From positions 124,001-188,000 of the forward strand of contig NZ_JABUOU010000007.1 in assembly GCF_013344475.1 (NCBI RefSeq): a stretch of 64,000 bases of DNA. Reading direction: 5' to 3'. The translations under genes and the position numbers were made by a program. The notes under the pieces are model-generated. The model was not told the origin of the DNA and made no database searches. It was given only the letters and a program-made list of their open reading frames with translations. Origin of the DNA: Martelella limonii (GTDB taxonomy: Bacteria; Pseudomonadota; Alphaproteobacteria; Rhizobiales; Rhizobiaceae). How positions within the stretch are numbered: the first letter of the stretch is position 1; every line of letters starts with the position of its first letter. Shown here one piece after another: positions 36,824 to 46,206 of this stretch.

Positions 36824-37773
36824 TTAAAGATAGCGCGGTAAGGTTCGACATTGGTGTTGTCGACGATCGTGACAGGCACCGAGATCGAAGCTTCGACGGT
36901 CTCGCCGCTGGAGAGATCGTTGAGCGCCTCGACGGCGGCAGCCCCCATCAGCGCCGGATCCTGCTGGATCACGGCGACGACGAAGCCGTCATCGATGCCG
37001 TTGATCGCCTGGGCCGTCAGGTCCCAGCCGAAGATCTTGATGTCGTCCTGCTTGCCCTGGCTTTCGACAGCGGCGATCGCACCCATCAGGGCCGGCTCGC
37101 CAGTGGCGTAAATGGCGGTCAGGTCGGGGTTGGCGGTAATCAGGTTTTCCGCCGCTGCAAGCGCTGTATCCTGCACATTCTGGCCATCCACGACGCCGGC
37201 AAGCTCGATGCCGTCAACACCTTCGATTGCGCCCTGGAAGCCTTCCTGACGCACGTTCTGAATGTAGGAGTTCAAGGCGCCGACGACGCCGACCTTGGCC
37301 TTGCCGCCCATATCCGCCTTCACATAGTCGAGGAAATAGGCGCCGATGTCTGCGCCAGCCTTGGCGTTGTCGACACCGATCTGGGCTTTCTGCGGGCCTT
37401 CAGGCAGGATCGCGTCGATCGCGACAACCGGAATTCCGGCCGCATCGGCCTGCTCGACGGCGGGCATGATACCGTTGACGTCGATCGCAACGACAGCAAG
37501 GCCGTCCACGCCTTCCTGAATGTAGGTTTCGACAGCGTTGTTCTGCATCGCCGGGTCGTTATTGGCATTGTAGATCTGCAGTCCAACGCCGAGTTCCTTC
37601 GCCTTTTCTTCCGCACCGCGATTGATGTCGTTGAAGAACAGGGCCTGCTGGTTGATCTGCACAAGCGCGAACGTCTTGTCAGCGGCGACTGCGCCGGTCG
37701 AAAGGCCGCCTGCCAAAACACCGGCGGCAAGCGCTGTCGAAAGGAGTGTCCTGCGGGAAAATCTGAAAGTCAT
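36820..37773 (-). CDS. Ribose-type ABC transporter periplasmic binding protein
   Basis: 317-residue Peripla_BP_4 protein. A twin-arginine-like start (MTFRFSRRTLLSTALAAGVL) precedes a signal peptide ending near VAA-DKTF. The RR plus hydrophobic core suggests possible Tat export. The ligand domain has YNANNDPAMQNNAVETYIQE and GEPALMGAIAAVESQG, typical of ribose/galactose-type binders. ATG 37773 has GAGGA upstream; the longer frame to 37899 lies across the lacI 3' end and is not coding. First transporter gene after lacI. Confidence 0.92.
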   Translation of the reverse strand: MTFRFSRRTLLSTALAAGVLAGGLSTGAVAADKTFALVQINQQALFFNDINRGAEEKAKELGVGLQIYNANNDPAMQNNAVETYIQEGVDGLAVVAIDVNGIMPAVEQADAAGIPVVAIDAILPEGPQKAQIGVDNAKAGADIGAYFLDYVKADMGGKAKVGVVGALNSYIQNVRQEGFQGAIEGVDGIELAGVVDGQNVQDTALAAAENLITANPDLTAIYATGEPALMGAIAAVESQGKQDDIKIFGWDLTAQAINGIDDGFVVAVIQQDPALMGAAAVEALNDLSSGETVEASISVPVTIVDNTNVEPYRAIFK

Positions 37774-37793
37774 GCGTTCATCCTCTGGCTTGG

Positions 37794-38828
37794 TTATGAG
37801 CGTCGCTTTTTTTCGATCGCCGGCGGCGCGACGGAACTCCGCACGACGATTTCCACGGGCAGCAGTTCTTCCCGTTCGAGGGAGCCGGACTGCTGCCAAT
37901 CGGTTTCAAGAAGAAGAGACAGGGCGCGCGCGCCGATCGAGCGGACCGGCTGGCGCACCGCCGTCAAGGGCGGCGAAAACAGGTGGAGCGGGCCGACATC
38001 GTCGAAACCTATGACCGATACCCGGTCGGGAACGCTGACGCCCTCGGAATAGAGGACCTCGATCATGCCGATCGCGATTTCGTCGGAACTGGCAAAGATC
38101 GCGGTGGCCGGAAGCTTCTCGTCGAGAAAACGCCGCGCCGCATGACGACCGGCCGAAACGGTGTATTCGCCGCAGTAGCGGGTGATCTCGACGTTTTCGC
38201 CAAAACGCTCGCGAAGCCCCTGCTCGAGCCCTGCGTGGCGGCGGGTGGTGGAAATCATCGCTTCGGGTCCACCGACAAAGACCACCTTGTTATGGCCGAA
38301 CTCGGCCAGATGCCGTCCCGCAAGATAGCCGCCCTGGTGATTGTCGCAGAACAGCTTGGGGACCATGGCGCCCGGTACGTCCTCGTCGACGATGACAACC
38401 TTTCCGGTGCGGTTGATCAGGGCTGCAAGCTCGCCATCATCCGGATGGTTGGTGACGAAGATCAGCCCGTCGACGTGGTGATGCTCGATGAGACCGAGAT
38501 ATTTCTTCTCGCGTCCAGGCCGGTTGAGCGTGGCATTGAGCGAGACGGCAAGACCAAGCTTGTCCGCCTCCTCCTCGATCGCGGCGACGAGCATTGCGAA
38601 GAACGGGTTCGAGATATCGGGAATGACGAGTCCGATCATGTCGGAGCGGCCGCGGCTGAGGCGCTGTGCATGCGGGTTCGGAACATAGCCCAGATCGTGG
38701 ATGGCGGTTTCGATGCGCATCCGCGTTTCATCCGGCAGGACCAGTGAGCCGTTCAGGAGACGCGAAATCGTCGCCACGGAAACGCCCGCAGCCTTCGCCA
38801 CATCTTTCAGGCCTGGTGCCTTTGCCAT
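37794..38828 (-). CDS. LacI-family transcriptional regulator
   Basis: 344-residue repressor. N-terminal helix-turn-helix (LKDVAKAAGVSVATISRLLN) and hinge (RLSRGRSDMIGLVIPDISN), then the sugar-binding core (VIGFDDVGPLHLFSPPLTAV). It is the promoter-proximal gene of the leftward operon lacI, binding protein, ATPase, permease, phosphotriesterase-like, GATase1-like, with 20 bases to the transporter genes. The strong tandem operator 45 bases upstream of its start indicates autoregulation and control of the whole operon. Confidence 0.93.
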   Translation of the reverse strand: MAKAPGLKDVAKAAGVSVATISRLLNGSLVLPDETRMRIETAIHDLGYVPNPHAQRLSRGRSDMIGLVIPDISNPFFAMLVAAIEEEADKLGLAVSLNATLNRPGREKKYLGLIEHHHVDGLIFVTNHPDDGELAALINRTGKVVIVDEDVPGAMVPKLFCDNHQGGYLAGRHLAEFGHNKVVFVGGPEAMISTTRRHAGLEQGLRERFGENVEITRYCGEYTVSAGRHAARRFLDEKLPATAIFASSDEIAIGMIEVLYSEGVSVPDRVSVIGFDDVGPLHLFSPPLTAVRQPVRSIGARALSLLLETDWQQSGSLEREELLPVEIVVRSSVAPPAIEKKRRS

Positions 38829-38872
38829 CTCGTTCGCCCTCGGAAGGCCTTTGCGACCTTCTCAGTTTCATT

Positions 38873-38903
38873 TTGTAAAGCGATTTACTAAACCGCTTTA
38901 CAA
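38873..38903. promoter_or_regulatory. Double LacI-type operator upstream of lacI
   Basis: A 31-base near-perfect inverted repeat: 15-base arms around a single central C at 38888, with 14 of 15 positions matching. It resolves into two adjoining LacI-family boxes with central CG: GTAAAGCGATTTAC (38875-38888) and CTAAACCGCTTTAC (38888-38901), sharing one base and offset by 13. Arms begin TTGTAAAGCG and end CGCTTTACAA. It lies about 45 bases before the lacI start, ideal for repression of the operon. Confidence 0.75.
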
Positions 38904-39331
38904 GAAAAGTTCAAATCCCGCCTTTTGTCAACTCCATTGTGCTCGCCTCGAAGGTTCCGGATGTCGCCCGCCGGTTCATGGACACGCTCTACATGTTCAG
39001 GATTGGGTTCAGCTGGGTGGCTATGAAAGCCTTGTTCTGCCCGTCCATCCGCGATCGCGCAGCCTTCGGCTGTGGAAGGAAAGAGGCCCGATCATTCGCC
39101 TTCAGATCGGCCTTGAGGACGCCGCTGATCTGGAAGCCGACCGCGCCCCGTGCGCTGGCGTCTGCAGAATTGACCTGATCTGCCGGGTGAAGAAAACCGG
39201 GATGTCTGGTCAACGTCTAAGCCCTCTGACCCGTACCCGAGGAGACGCGTCGGCTGAGCAATTTGAAAATGAGGGTAAAGAGATGGTGCGGGAACGCGCC
39301 TTTCATTTCCCGACGCGCGCCGCGAGCTGGA
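38904..39331. other. Intergenic stretch with no recognised gene
   Basis: Between the lacI operator and the repeat block before the second importer. Short open frames exist on both strands (for example minus 38989-39213) but none has a ribosome site or recognisable domain. It separates two leftward ribose-type ABC loci and may contain degraded sequence. Confidence 0.5.
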
Positions 39332-39408
39332 GCGGGCCATGACGGCAATCCGACATGCCCCAATGCAACATGGCCCAATGCGACATGGTCCAATGCGACA
39401 TGGCCCGC
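39332..39408. repeat. Four 15-bp tandem repeats inside a 10-bp inverted repeat
   Basis: Four consecutive 15-base units cover 39346-39405, consensus CAATGCGACATGGCC with 0-4 changes per copy. They are enclosed by a perfect inverted repeat, GCGGGCCATG at 39332-39341 and CATGGCCCGC at 39399-39408. The block ends 8 bases after the stop of the second importer's binding-protein gene (read leftward), where a transcript end or mRNA-stabilising structure could lie. Confidence 0.7.
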
Positions 39409-39415
39409 CCCTCTA

Positions 39416-40369
39416 TCAGTCGCGCTTCGCCGTCCAGCCCTTGTAGCTGTTGATGTTGTCAGCCGTGATGAGTTCGGGCTCGAGCAGAACGGTGGTCTCC
39501 GCTATCTCCTCGCCGTTGAAGAACTTGTAGCCGAGTTCGAGTGCCTCACCGGCCATCAGATAAGGGTCCTGCGATGCGGAAGCCTTGACCAGCGAATTCG
39601 GGTCCTTCAGCGATTTTTCGGTGTCCGGCGCCCCGTCTACACCGGTAATGATGACATCGCGGCCAAGCTGCCTTGCAGCAAGCTGTGCGCCAAGCGCCAT
39701 CGGGTCATTCGCGCCGAAGACGGCGTCGAGATCGGAATAGCGGGTCAGCAGGCCCTGCATCACGTTCATGCCGCCTTCGCGCGCCGCGCCGCCATTCTGA
39801 TCGTTAGAAACGACATTGATGCCGTCATTGGCCTTGAACACATCCATGCAGCCGGAGAACCGGTCGTTCAGCGACGAAGAGGACGGGCCCTTGATGATGG
39901 CGACATTGCCTTTGCTGTCGAGCGCATCGACAATGTACTGGCAGGCTTTCTTGCCGGCGGCGATATTGTCGGTCATGACCGTGACATCGGCGCCGGGTGC
40001 CGACACGTCGAAGGCCGCAACGGTGATGCCCGCCTTCTTCGCACGCTGTACCGCAGGCGCAATCGCGGTGTCGTCAACCGCATTCAGCATGATGATGTCG
40101 ACGCCCTTCGCGATGAAGCTGTCGATCTGGCTGACCTGCTTGTTGAGGTCGTAGTCGGCGGAGACCGACGTGATTTCAACATCCGGGTTGATCTCGCGGG
40201 CGCGATCCTCAATACCCTTGATGGTCGCGACGAAGAAGGGGTTCCCCAGAAGACCGACGGAAATGCCGATGCTGTTCAAGGGCTTGTCCTCGGCCTGGGC
40301 AGCAAGGCTGCCGGTCGTCAGGGCAAGCGCCGCCGCCCCGGCAAAAAGGATCTTTTTCGAAATACGCAT
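39416..40369 (-). CDS. Ribose-type ABC transporter periplasmic binding protein (second system)
   Basis: 317-residue Peripla_BP_4 protein with a clean signal peptide (MRISKKILFAGAAALALTTG, cleavage after AQA). Ligand-domain motifs include ISVGLLGNPFFVATIKGIED and AVFGANDPMALGAQLAARQL. The chosen ATG at 40369 has GGAGGAAG upstream; the open frame to 40411 is upstream leader. Third gene of the leftward ATPase, permease, binding-protein operon. Sugar specificity unknown. Confidence 0.92.
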   Translation of the reverse strand: MRISKKILFAGAAALALTTGSLAAQAEDKPLNSIGISVGLLGNPFFVATIKGIEDRAREINPDVEITSVSADYDLNKQVSQIDSFIAKGVDIIMLNAVDDTAIAPAVQRAKKAGITVAAFDVSAPGADVTVMTDNIAAGKKACQYIVDALDSKGNVAIIKGPSSSSLNDRFSGCMDVFKANDGINVVSNDQNGGAAREGGMNVMQGLLTRYSDLDAVFGANDPMALGAQLAARQLGRDVIITGVDGAPDTEKSLKDPNSLVKASASQDPYLMAGEALELGYKFFNGEEIAETTVLLEPELITADNINSYKGWTAKRD

Positions 40370-40414
40370 GTAGTCTTCCTCCACTTTGGTTTTCTTCGGG
40401 TTTTCGGGCACGGG

Positions 40415-41398
40415 TCAGGTCGTGCCGGAACTCCTGCCGCGGAACCGGTCAAGCGTCACGGCGGCAATGATTACGAGGCCTTTGATGATGAACTGCCAGA
40501 TATCGGACGTACCTGTCAGAATGAGGCCGTTTGAAAGAACAGCGATGATCAGCGCACCGATCAGCGTGCCCCAGATGGAGCCGACGCCGCCGATGAAACT
40601 GGTTCCTCCAAGAATGACGGCGGCAATGGCATCAAGTTCGTAGGATTGACCGAGCTGCAGGCCATTGGCGGCATAGAGGCGCGCGGCGGACATGACCCCG
40701 CCGAGACCGGCCATCAGGCCTGAGAAGCCGTAGACGAACAACAGGACGACCGGCACCTTGATCCCCGTCAACCGGGCAGCCTCCTGGTTTCCGCCCACTG
40801 CATAAATCCAGGTGCCCAGAACGGTGCGGCGAAGAATGAACCAGGCGACGAGAATGACGGCCAGCGCCAGAATGGCGAGAATCGGCACCCCCAGAATGTC
40901 TCCGTTACCGATGATCGCAAACGGCAGATCGCCATTGAAGACCGTCGTATCTTGGCCCATCAGACGCGCCACACCGCGCACCGCCGTCAATGATCCAAGG
41001 GTCACGATGAAGGGCGGCAGCTGCAACAAGGCCACCAGCGAGCCGTTGGCGAGCCCGAAAAACAGCCCCAGCCCCAGCCCTGCCGGCACGCCGAGCCATC
41101 CAAGCTCCGGCATGAGCGAAAAGATCACCGCTGCCATGGCCGAAGCCGCAAGAATGGAGCCAACCGAAAGGTCGATGCCGCCGGTCAGGATGACGAAGGT
41201 CATGCCCGCCGCCAGCACGATGTTGATCGAGGCCTGCTGCAGAACGATCGAAAGATTGTTGACCGCAAGAAACTTGCCCGTCAGCAGCTGAAATCCGATT
41301 GCAAGCAGGATCAGCACCGGCAGCATGCCCACCGTCTTTGCCAACGCGCTGAAATTCAGGGACCTGCTTCCCGACGATCCGCTCCCGGCTTCACTCAT
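40415..41398 (-). CDS. Ribose-type ABC transporter permease (second system)
   Basis: 327-residue RbsC-family permease. TFVILTGGIDLSVGSILAAS, LLQLPPFIVTLGSLTAVRGV and AVILGGTSFIGGVGSIWGT are the diagnostic segments, close to the corresponding ones of the permease at 35010-36017. The N-terminal 20 residues are Ser/Gly-rich and cytosolic. It follows the ATPase by 32 bases and precedes the binding protein by 45. Confidence 0.93.
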   Translation of the reverse strand: MSEAGSGSSGSRSLNFSALAKTVGMLPVLILLAIGFQLLTGKFLAVNNLSIVLQQASINIVLAAGMTFVILTGGIDLSVGSILAASAMAAVIFSLMPELGWLGVPAGLGLGLFFGLANGSLVALLQLPPFIVTLGSLTAVRGVARLMGQDTTVFNGDLPFAIIGNGDILGVPILAILALAVILVAWFILRRTVLGTWIYAVGGNQEAARLTGIKVPVVLLFVYGFSGLMAGLGGVMSAARLYAANGLQLGQSYELDAIAAVILGGTSFIGGVGSIWGTLIGALIIAVLSNGLILTGTSDIWQFIIKGLVIIAAVTLDRFRGRSSGTT

Positions 41399-41430
41399 AC
41401 TCGTCTCCCTGGCCCTACGGCCTTCCCTCT

Positions 41431-42954
41431 TCAGGCGGCGGACCGTGTACCGGTCGACAACCGCATAATTGCTTCCTGCTCGATCGGCTTGCCGGCAGCT
41501 GACCTGACCTCACCCGCAATCCTGCCCTCGCGCATGACGATTGCGCGGTCTGCCACGTTGATGATCTCCGGCAGCTCGCTTGAGATCATGATGATGGCAA
41601 GTCCCTGCCGCGCCAGCTCATCGATGATCCTGTAGATCTCCGATTTCGCCCCGACATCGACCCCGCGCGTCGGCTCATCAAGAATGATGACCTTGGGATG
41701 CACCTCCAGCAGCCGGCCAAGCAGCACCTTTTGCTGATTGCCGCCCGACAGCGATCCGACATTGGCGAAAGGCGAATGCGCGCGGATGGAGAGCGCCTCG
41801 AACTGACGCCTTGCACGATCGCGTGCTGCACGGAAATTACGCATGCCGCCCGGTCCGGCATCTTTTCCCATCACGCAGACATTGATGTTGTCGGCAATCG
41901 TCATATCCAGAAAAAGACCAAGCTGCTTGCGGTCTTCGGTCAGGTATACGATGCCTTCGGAAAGGGCAGCGCCGGGGCTGTGCGGGGTGACCTCGGTGCC
42001 ATTCAGAAAAACCTTGCCGGCGCTTGCCCTGTCAGCACCGTAGATCAACCGCGCAAGCTCCGTGCGGCCGGAACCCACGAGCCCCGCAATACCCAAAACC
42101 TCGCCCCTGCACACACGGAAGGAGCAGTCTTTTACCTTGGTGCCAGCGCTCATGTTCTGCACCTCGAGGACGACTTCGCTGTCTTCGCCGTGGTCCACAT
42201 GCTCCTTGGTATAAAAGGATGAAAGCTCGCGGCCCACCATCATCGAGATCAGGCGCTCCGCGCTCAGCTGGTCACGGGTGAGCGTTCCGATATAGCGCCC
42301 GTCGCGCAGCACCGAGCAGCGGTCGGCAAGGCGGTAGATTTCATCCATGCGGTGGCTGATATAGATGATCGCGATGCCATCTGCCTTCAGCGCTGCAATC
42401 ACCTCGAAAAGGCGTTCCGTCTCCCGGCTCGAAAGCGAGGTGGTCGGCTCGTCCATGACAATGATCCGGGCATTGGTGGACATGGCGCGCGCGATCTCCA
42501 CCAATTGCCGCTCCCCGAGCGACAGGCTTCCAACAATCGTCGACGGTGAAAAATTGACACCAAGCCGCTTCAGAATTGGCCTGGTCGCGTCCCGCATTTC
42601 AGCGCGATTGACGATGCCGGCCCGCGCACGCTCCGCTCCCAGAAAGATGTTCTCGGCAACCGTCAGATTGGGAGCGAGCGAAAGTTCCTGATAGATCACC
42701 GCGACGCCGCGCGCCTTGGCCGCTTTCGGATTGCCGGTCGGCATCGCTTCTCCGCCAACGAGGATGGAGCCGCCCTTGTCCGGGACATAGGCGCCGGAAA
42801 GGATCTTCATCAAAGTGGATTTGCCGGCGCCGTTCTCGCCCATGAGCGCATGCACCTCACCGCCATAGGCCGTGATCGCGACATCGGAAAGCGCCTTCAC
42901 CGGACCAAAGGTCTTCGAGATGGCTTCCATTTCAAGAAGCGGGGAAGAGCTCAT
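41431..42954 (-). CDS. Ribose-type ABC transporter ATPase, two-domain (RbsA type)
   Basis: 507-residue protein with two fused nucleotide-binding domains. The first is canonical: Walker [10 protein letters not shown], signature SLGERQL, Walker [12 protein letters not shown]. The second has the usual degenerate Walker A ([10 protein letters not shown]) with signature LSGGNQQK and Walker [13 protein letters not shown]. Frame opens at 43095 but ATG 42954 with GAGG 7 bases upstream is preferred. First gene of its operon; no dedicated regulator or kinase accompanies this importer, so it may share the neighbouring locus. Confidence 0.92.
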   Translation of the reverse strand: MSSSPLLEMEAISKTFGPVKALSDVAITAYGGEVHALMGENGAGKSTLMKILSGAYVPDKGGSILVGGEAMPTGNPKAAKARGVAVIYQELSLAPNLTVAENIFLGAERARAGIVNRAEMRDATRPILKRLGVNFSPSTIVGSLSLGERQLVEIARAMSTNARIIVMDEPTTSLSSRETERLFEVIAALKADGIAIIYISHRMDEIYRLADRCSVLRDGRYIGTLTRDQLSAERLISMMVGRELSSFYTKEHVDHGEDSEVVLEVQNMSAGTKVKDCSFRVCRGEVLGIAGLVGSGRTELARLIYGADRASAGKVFLNGTEVTPHSPGAALSEGIVYLTEDRKQLGLFLDMTIADNINVCVMGKDAGPGGMRNFRAARDRARRQFEALSIRAHSPFANVGSLSGGNQQKVLLGRLLEVHPKVIILDEPTRGVDVGAKSEIYRIIDELARQGLAIIMISSELPEIINVADRAIVMREGRIAGEVRSAAGKPIEQEAIMRLSTGTRSAA

Positions 42955-43363
42955 GAAAGCACCTCTGCGCATGCTGCTGCAAGATTGTTGCAAGGAGAAC
43001 ATGGGAGGCGCGGAAAGAAAGGATAATTTTTCGATCGGGGCATCATTTGAAGTCCGTCCTCCCCTACGGATACTTCCGATGTCATTCTGGCTCACGAGCG
43101 TTACCGCAGATCGCCTGAAAATTCAAATCGAAGCATTGGCCTTGGCCCTGAAAGCCGCGACGGCGCGCGGGCACCATGCGACTTGGTGCCCAGAATTTCC
43201 GAAAGCATGGAGTTGGTTGGCAGATCCGGCGTGTGTCCCTCTCCAACCCGTCGAACTCCAAAACACTCTGGAGCGACACCCGGTTGGTGCCGGGATGCCG
43301 CTCCGAGGCGGTTTCGTCCCGCATTGCAAAAACGCGTCTCCGGCCCGGCGTCGTGCGCCCCGT
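42955..43363. other. Intergenic region upstream of second importer, with hairpin
   Basis: 409 bases between the RbsA-type gene and the NDH-2 pseudogene end. Open frames here are short and on the wrong footing. A stem-loop with arms GGGCACCA (43169-43176) and TGGTGCCC (43184-43191) and a 7-base loop stands out. The importer promoter should lie in its left part; nothing else recognisable. Confidence 0.5.
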
Positions 43364-44666
43364 CTAGTCGACGCGGATATTCGGGCGCACCGATGCCGCG
43401 ACCATGGCGGACAGCCACAGCAATGCAGCGCGCCACGCTCCATGCAACTCCACCTGATGCAGCCGGTAAAGCGCGGCGTGGCTCAGCCGGGCGAACTGGC
43501 CTTGAATGAAGCCGCCTTTGTAGAACCCCTGACGTCCGAGCGTGCCGAAGGCATTGTATTTGCCAAGCGACACCAGCGAACCCAGATCGCGGAACCTGAA
43601 AGGCGGAATCGGTCGGCCCTGGAGCGAAGCCGGCAGGTGCCTGGCAAGATGAAGGGCCTGCTGGCGGGCCACCTGGGCGGTCGGGGGCAGAGGCCGGTCC
43701 GATGGCGCGACCGTCAGGCTCGCACAATCCCCGATCGCGAAGACGTTATCGGTGCCTTTGACGCGCAGATCTGGTCCAACGACGATCTGCCCCGATCGGG
43801 CATGCTCGAATTCGCCGATGCCAGCAAAGGGGCCGGGCGCCCTGATCCCCGCCGCCCAGACCCGAAGCCTCGAATCGATGCGACGGCCATCGGCCAAGAC
43901 AAAGCCATTCTCATCCGCCGTGACAACGCGCGTCGAGGTGAGCACCCGGACGCCGAGCTCGGACAGCTGCTTGTGCGCTCCGGCGGCGACGCTTTCGGGA
44001 AAGGCGGCGAGGATGCGGGGACCGCTCTCGATCAGCGTGATCCCGAGCTTTGGATCCAGACCGCTGCCGTAGCCCTTGGCGATCGCGACAAGCTGGTGAA
44101 CCTCCGCGGCGAGCTCGACGCCGGTCGCGCCGCCGCCGACGATGGCGATGTTCAATGGCGTGCCCATTTCGGCGGCGCGCAGGAGATCGTCGTAGAAGAG
44201 CCGGTTGAAGTTCTGCGCCTCATGCAGATCATCGATGAACTGGCACCACTCGGCAACGCCCGGTGTGCCGAAGTCATTCGCGCGGCTGCCCCCGGCTAGA
44301 ACCAGGAAATCGTAAGGTAAGGACCGCTCGGCCAGCACCTCCGCTCCCTCCTCGGACAGGATCGGCGCGAGCACGATCCGCCTTTGACGCACATCGACAT
44401 CCGTCATCGTTCCCGGGATGAAACCGAAGCCGTGCGTTGCCGCATGGGCCAGATAGGAAATCTTCTCCTGATAGGCGTTGGCCGTGCCGGCGGCGAATGT
44501 GTGCAGCATCGGCTTCCAGACATGCCATAGGTTGCGGTCTACGAGCGAGATCTACGCCTCGCCCCGCAAGCCCAGTCGATGGCCAAGTCTTGTCGCGAGG
44601 GCCAGCCCCGCGATGCCTCCGCCTACGATGACGACATGTGTCCTGCCATTCTGCTTTGGCTGCATG
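43364..44666 (-). pseudogene. NDH-2 type NADH dehydrogenase interrupted by in-frame amber codon
   Basis: Reading leftward from ATG 44666 the product is a type II NADH:quinone oxidoreductase: FAD motif HVVIVGGGIAGLALATRLG, NADH motif IAIVGGGATGVELAAEVHQL, and FAIGDCASL near the end. After about 37 codons a TAG at 44554-44552 interrupts, and the same frame continues with ISLVDRNLWHVWKPM and the rest of the protein. No frameshift is needed, so a single base change or a sequencing error would explain it. Without suppression only a truncated piece, or an internal restart at 44509, could be made. Confidence 0.8.
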
Positions 44667-44715
44667 ATCATTCTTCCTGATGGCGCGCTTTCGCGCGGAT
44701 TTCGCTCCCGGCCGT

Positions 44716-44880
44716 TCAGAAGCGCGTGACGACCAGGCCGTTCCATCCGAGATCGACATGGGCCAGAATGTAGAAGGGAATATCGACGGCGCGGGGCCTC
44801 CCGAAAATGAGCGTCTCCCCCATCATGACGATGAGCGGCGAGACCTCGAACGAGGCGAGAGCCGACAGGCATCCCGGAAT
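44716..44880 (-). pseudogene. Possible C-terminal relic of an unidentified gene
   Basis: Leftward from 44880 an open frame of about 54 codons reads like protein: LASFEVSPLIVMMGETLIFG, then a hydrophobic IPFYILAHVDLGWNGLVV end. It is preceded by an in-frame stop and lacks a good start, while another frame just upstream (plus 1) also looks protein-like, suggesting a frameshifted remnant. Family not recognised. It sits 50 bases before the NDH-2 pseudogene, so both may be decaying together. Confidence 0.3.
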
Positions 44881-45442
44881 TCACCTGCCTCCGCTCCGAC
44901 ATTCGCATCGGCCAACGCGAACAAGGGCTTTATCCGCTCTTCGCGGTAAGCAGCTGCCAATGACGGAGAGTGCGACCTCGCCTCCAAAATTTCATTGCCT
45001 AACAAGTCATTCAAAATTAGCACATCCGGATCAGCGCGCAAGTGGCTCCATGCGACGCGCACCGACAGCCCGAATGTCCCCGCTCCTTCTTCGGGAACAG
45101 GCTGGAGGCGGGATACTCTGACCATAAAATACGGGCTTTCCCGTCATTTCACGCTGACGATGATTAAGGGTCGCAAACTGATGCGGTGGATGCCCGACGG
45201 AGGTCGCTGATGGCTGGGTGCTGCCCGCACTCTGTCCGACGCCATGTCATTGCGAGCATGACGCAAAGCATCATCGCCAATGCCCTCAACGCTGTTGTCG
45301 CACGAAACCCACTTGGCGCGCTCGGGCGGCCGCCAATTGCCCGTGAGGTCGCGCTCATCTGATGACGATTACGCCCTTTGGAGGCGCTTTCCAGCTTTGC
45401 CGGATGGCTCTATAAGCGCGACGCTCGGGAAGATTTTTCGTG
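44881..45442. other. Intergenic stretch with no supported gene
   Basis: Several short frames cross this 560-base region on both strands (minus 44823-45125, minus 45164-45358, plus 45280-45516) but none shows a recognisable domain or credible ribosome site. It borders the NDH-2 pseudogene and the relic above, so it may be further degenerate coding sequence. Confidence 0.45.
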
Positions 45443-46108
45443 TCAGGCTCGCGCAGGCTGTTCGAGCGCGGCAAGAACGGCGTCGCCGCCCGAATAGAGG
45501 GTCTGGCTGTCGATGATCCGTGCCCCGTGCCGATCGGTAACGACGAGCTGCGGGACGCCATGGACGCCGAGCTTCGCCATCAATGCGAGCGCGTCGGAAA
45601 TGCGGCGGTCGGTCGCCTCTTTCAGCGCCGCGTCGCCTTCGATCGCTGCCTGAATCGCCACTGAGTCGCGTTCGATCCCGAAGCGGCCGGCAACCGTCTC
45701 AGCAATGGCGGCCACCACATCGGCACGGGCCGTGTCCAGACCGTCGACGTAACGGGCCTTTTGCGCCGCATGCAGGAACAGCGGTTCGAGGGCGGGGTCG
45801 ATCTGGCCCAGCGCGACGAGGCCGAGGGTCAGCGCCTGAGATGAAAACACGCCGCCCGGCGCACGCATCACACCTTGATGATAGGCCTCGCTGAAGGGTT
45901 GGCCGGTCAGCGCCTGGATGCGGCCGTCATTGGCGCGGGCATGGTCCGCGATCGCGGAGACGGGGCGGGGCGGCACAAAAAGGCCAGTCGGCATCAGCGT
46001 CAGCCGCTCGCCATAGGTCTCGGCGACGCGCTTCAGCTGAGGCGCAGCCGCATAGCACCAGCCGCAGAGCGGATCGAAAAGGTAGGTAAGATGAAACATC
46101 TCAGGCAT
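45443..46108 (-). CDS. DsbA-family thioredoxin-fold protein (FrnE/HCCA-isomerase-like)
   Basis: 221-residue protein with an N-terminal CxxC, C15-G-W-C18 in YLFDPLCGWCYAAAPQL, inside a DsbA-type thioredoxin fold. HGVPQLVV is the cis-proline segment. No signal peptide, so it is a cytosolic DsbA-like protein rather than a periplasmic disulfide oxidase. Start at 46108; an in-frame ATG three codons later is possible. Divergent from the LysR gene at 46207, which probably controls it. Confidence 0.85.
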   Translation of the reverse strand: MPEMFHLTYLFDPLCGWCYAAAPQLKRVAETYGERLTLMPTGLFVPPRPVSAIADHARANDGRIQALTGQPFSEAYHQGVMRAPGGVFSSQALTLGLVALGQIDPALEPLFLHAAQKARYVDGLDTARADVVAAIAETVAGRFGIERDSVAIQAAIEGDAALKEATDRRISDALALMAKLGVHGVPQLVVTDRHGARIIDSQTLYSGGDAVLAALEQPARA

Positions 46109-46206
46109 CCTTATGCTTGTGCGTAATTGACGCCCTTATATTTTTTCCTGTTTTGAAGATATATGGGCTATTATTGCCAACACTGTTGCATGATATGAGC
46201 GAATAG

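Noticed and set aside
38989-39213. 74-codon minus-strand frame between the two ribose-type importers
   Set aside because: No recognised family and no ribosome site; possible degenerate sequence only.
43169-43191. Stem-loop with 8-bp arms as a rho-independent terminator
   Set aside because: No T-tract on either strand and not placed directly after a gene end; only noted as a hairpin.
45164-45358. Short minus-strand frame with a hydrophobic centre as a possible small membrane protein
   Set aside because: No ribosome site, high Arg/Thr content outside the core and no conservation clue; left as intergenic.
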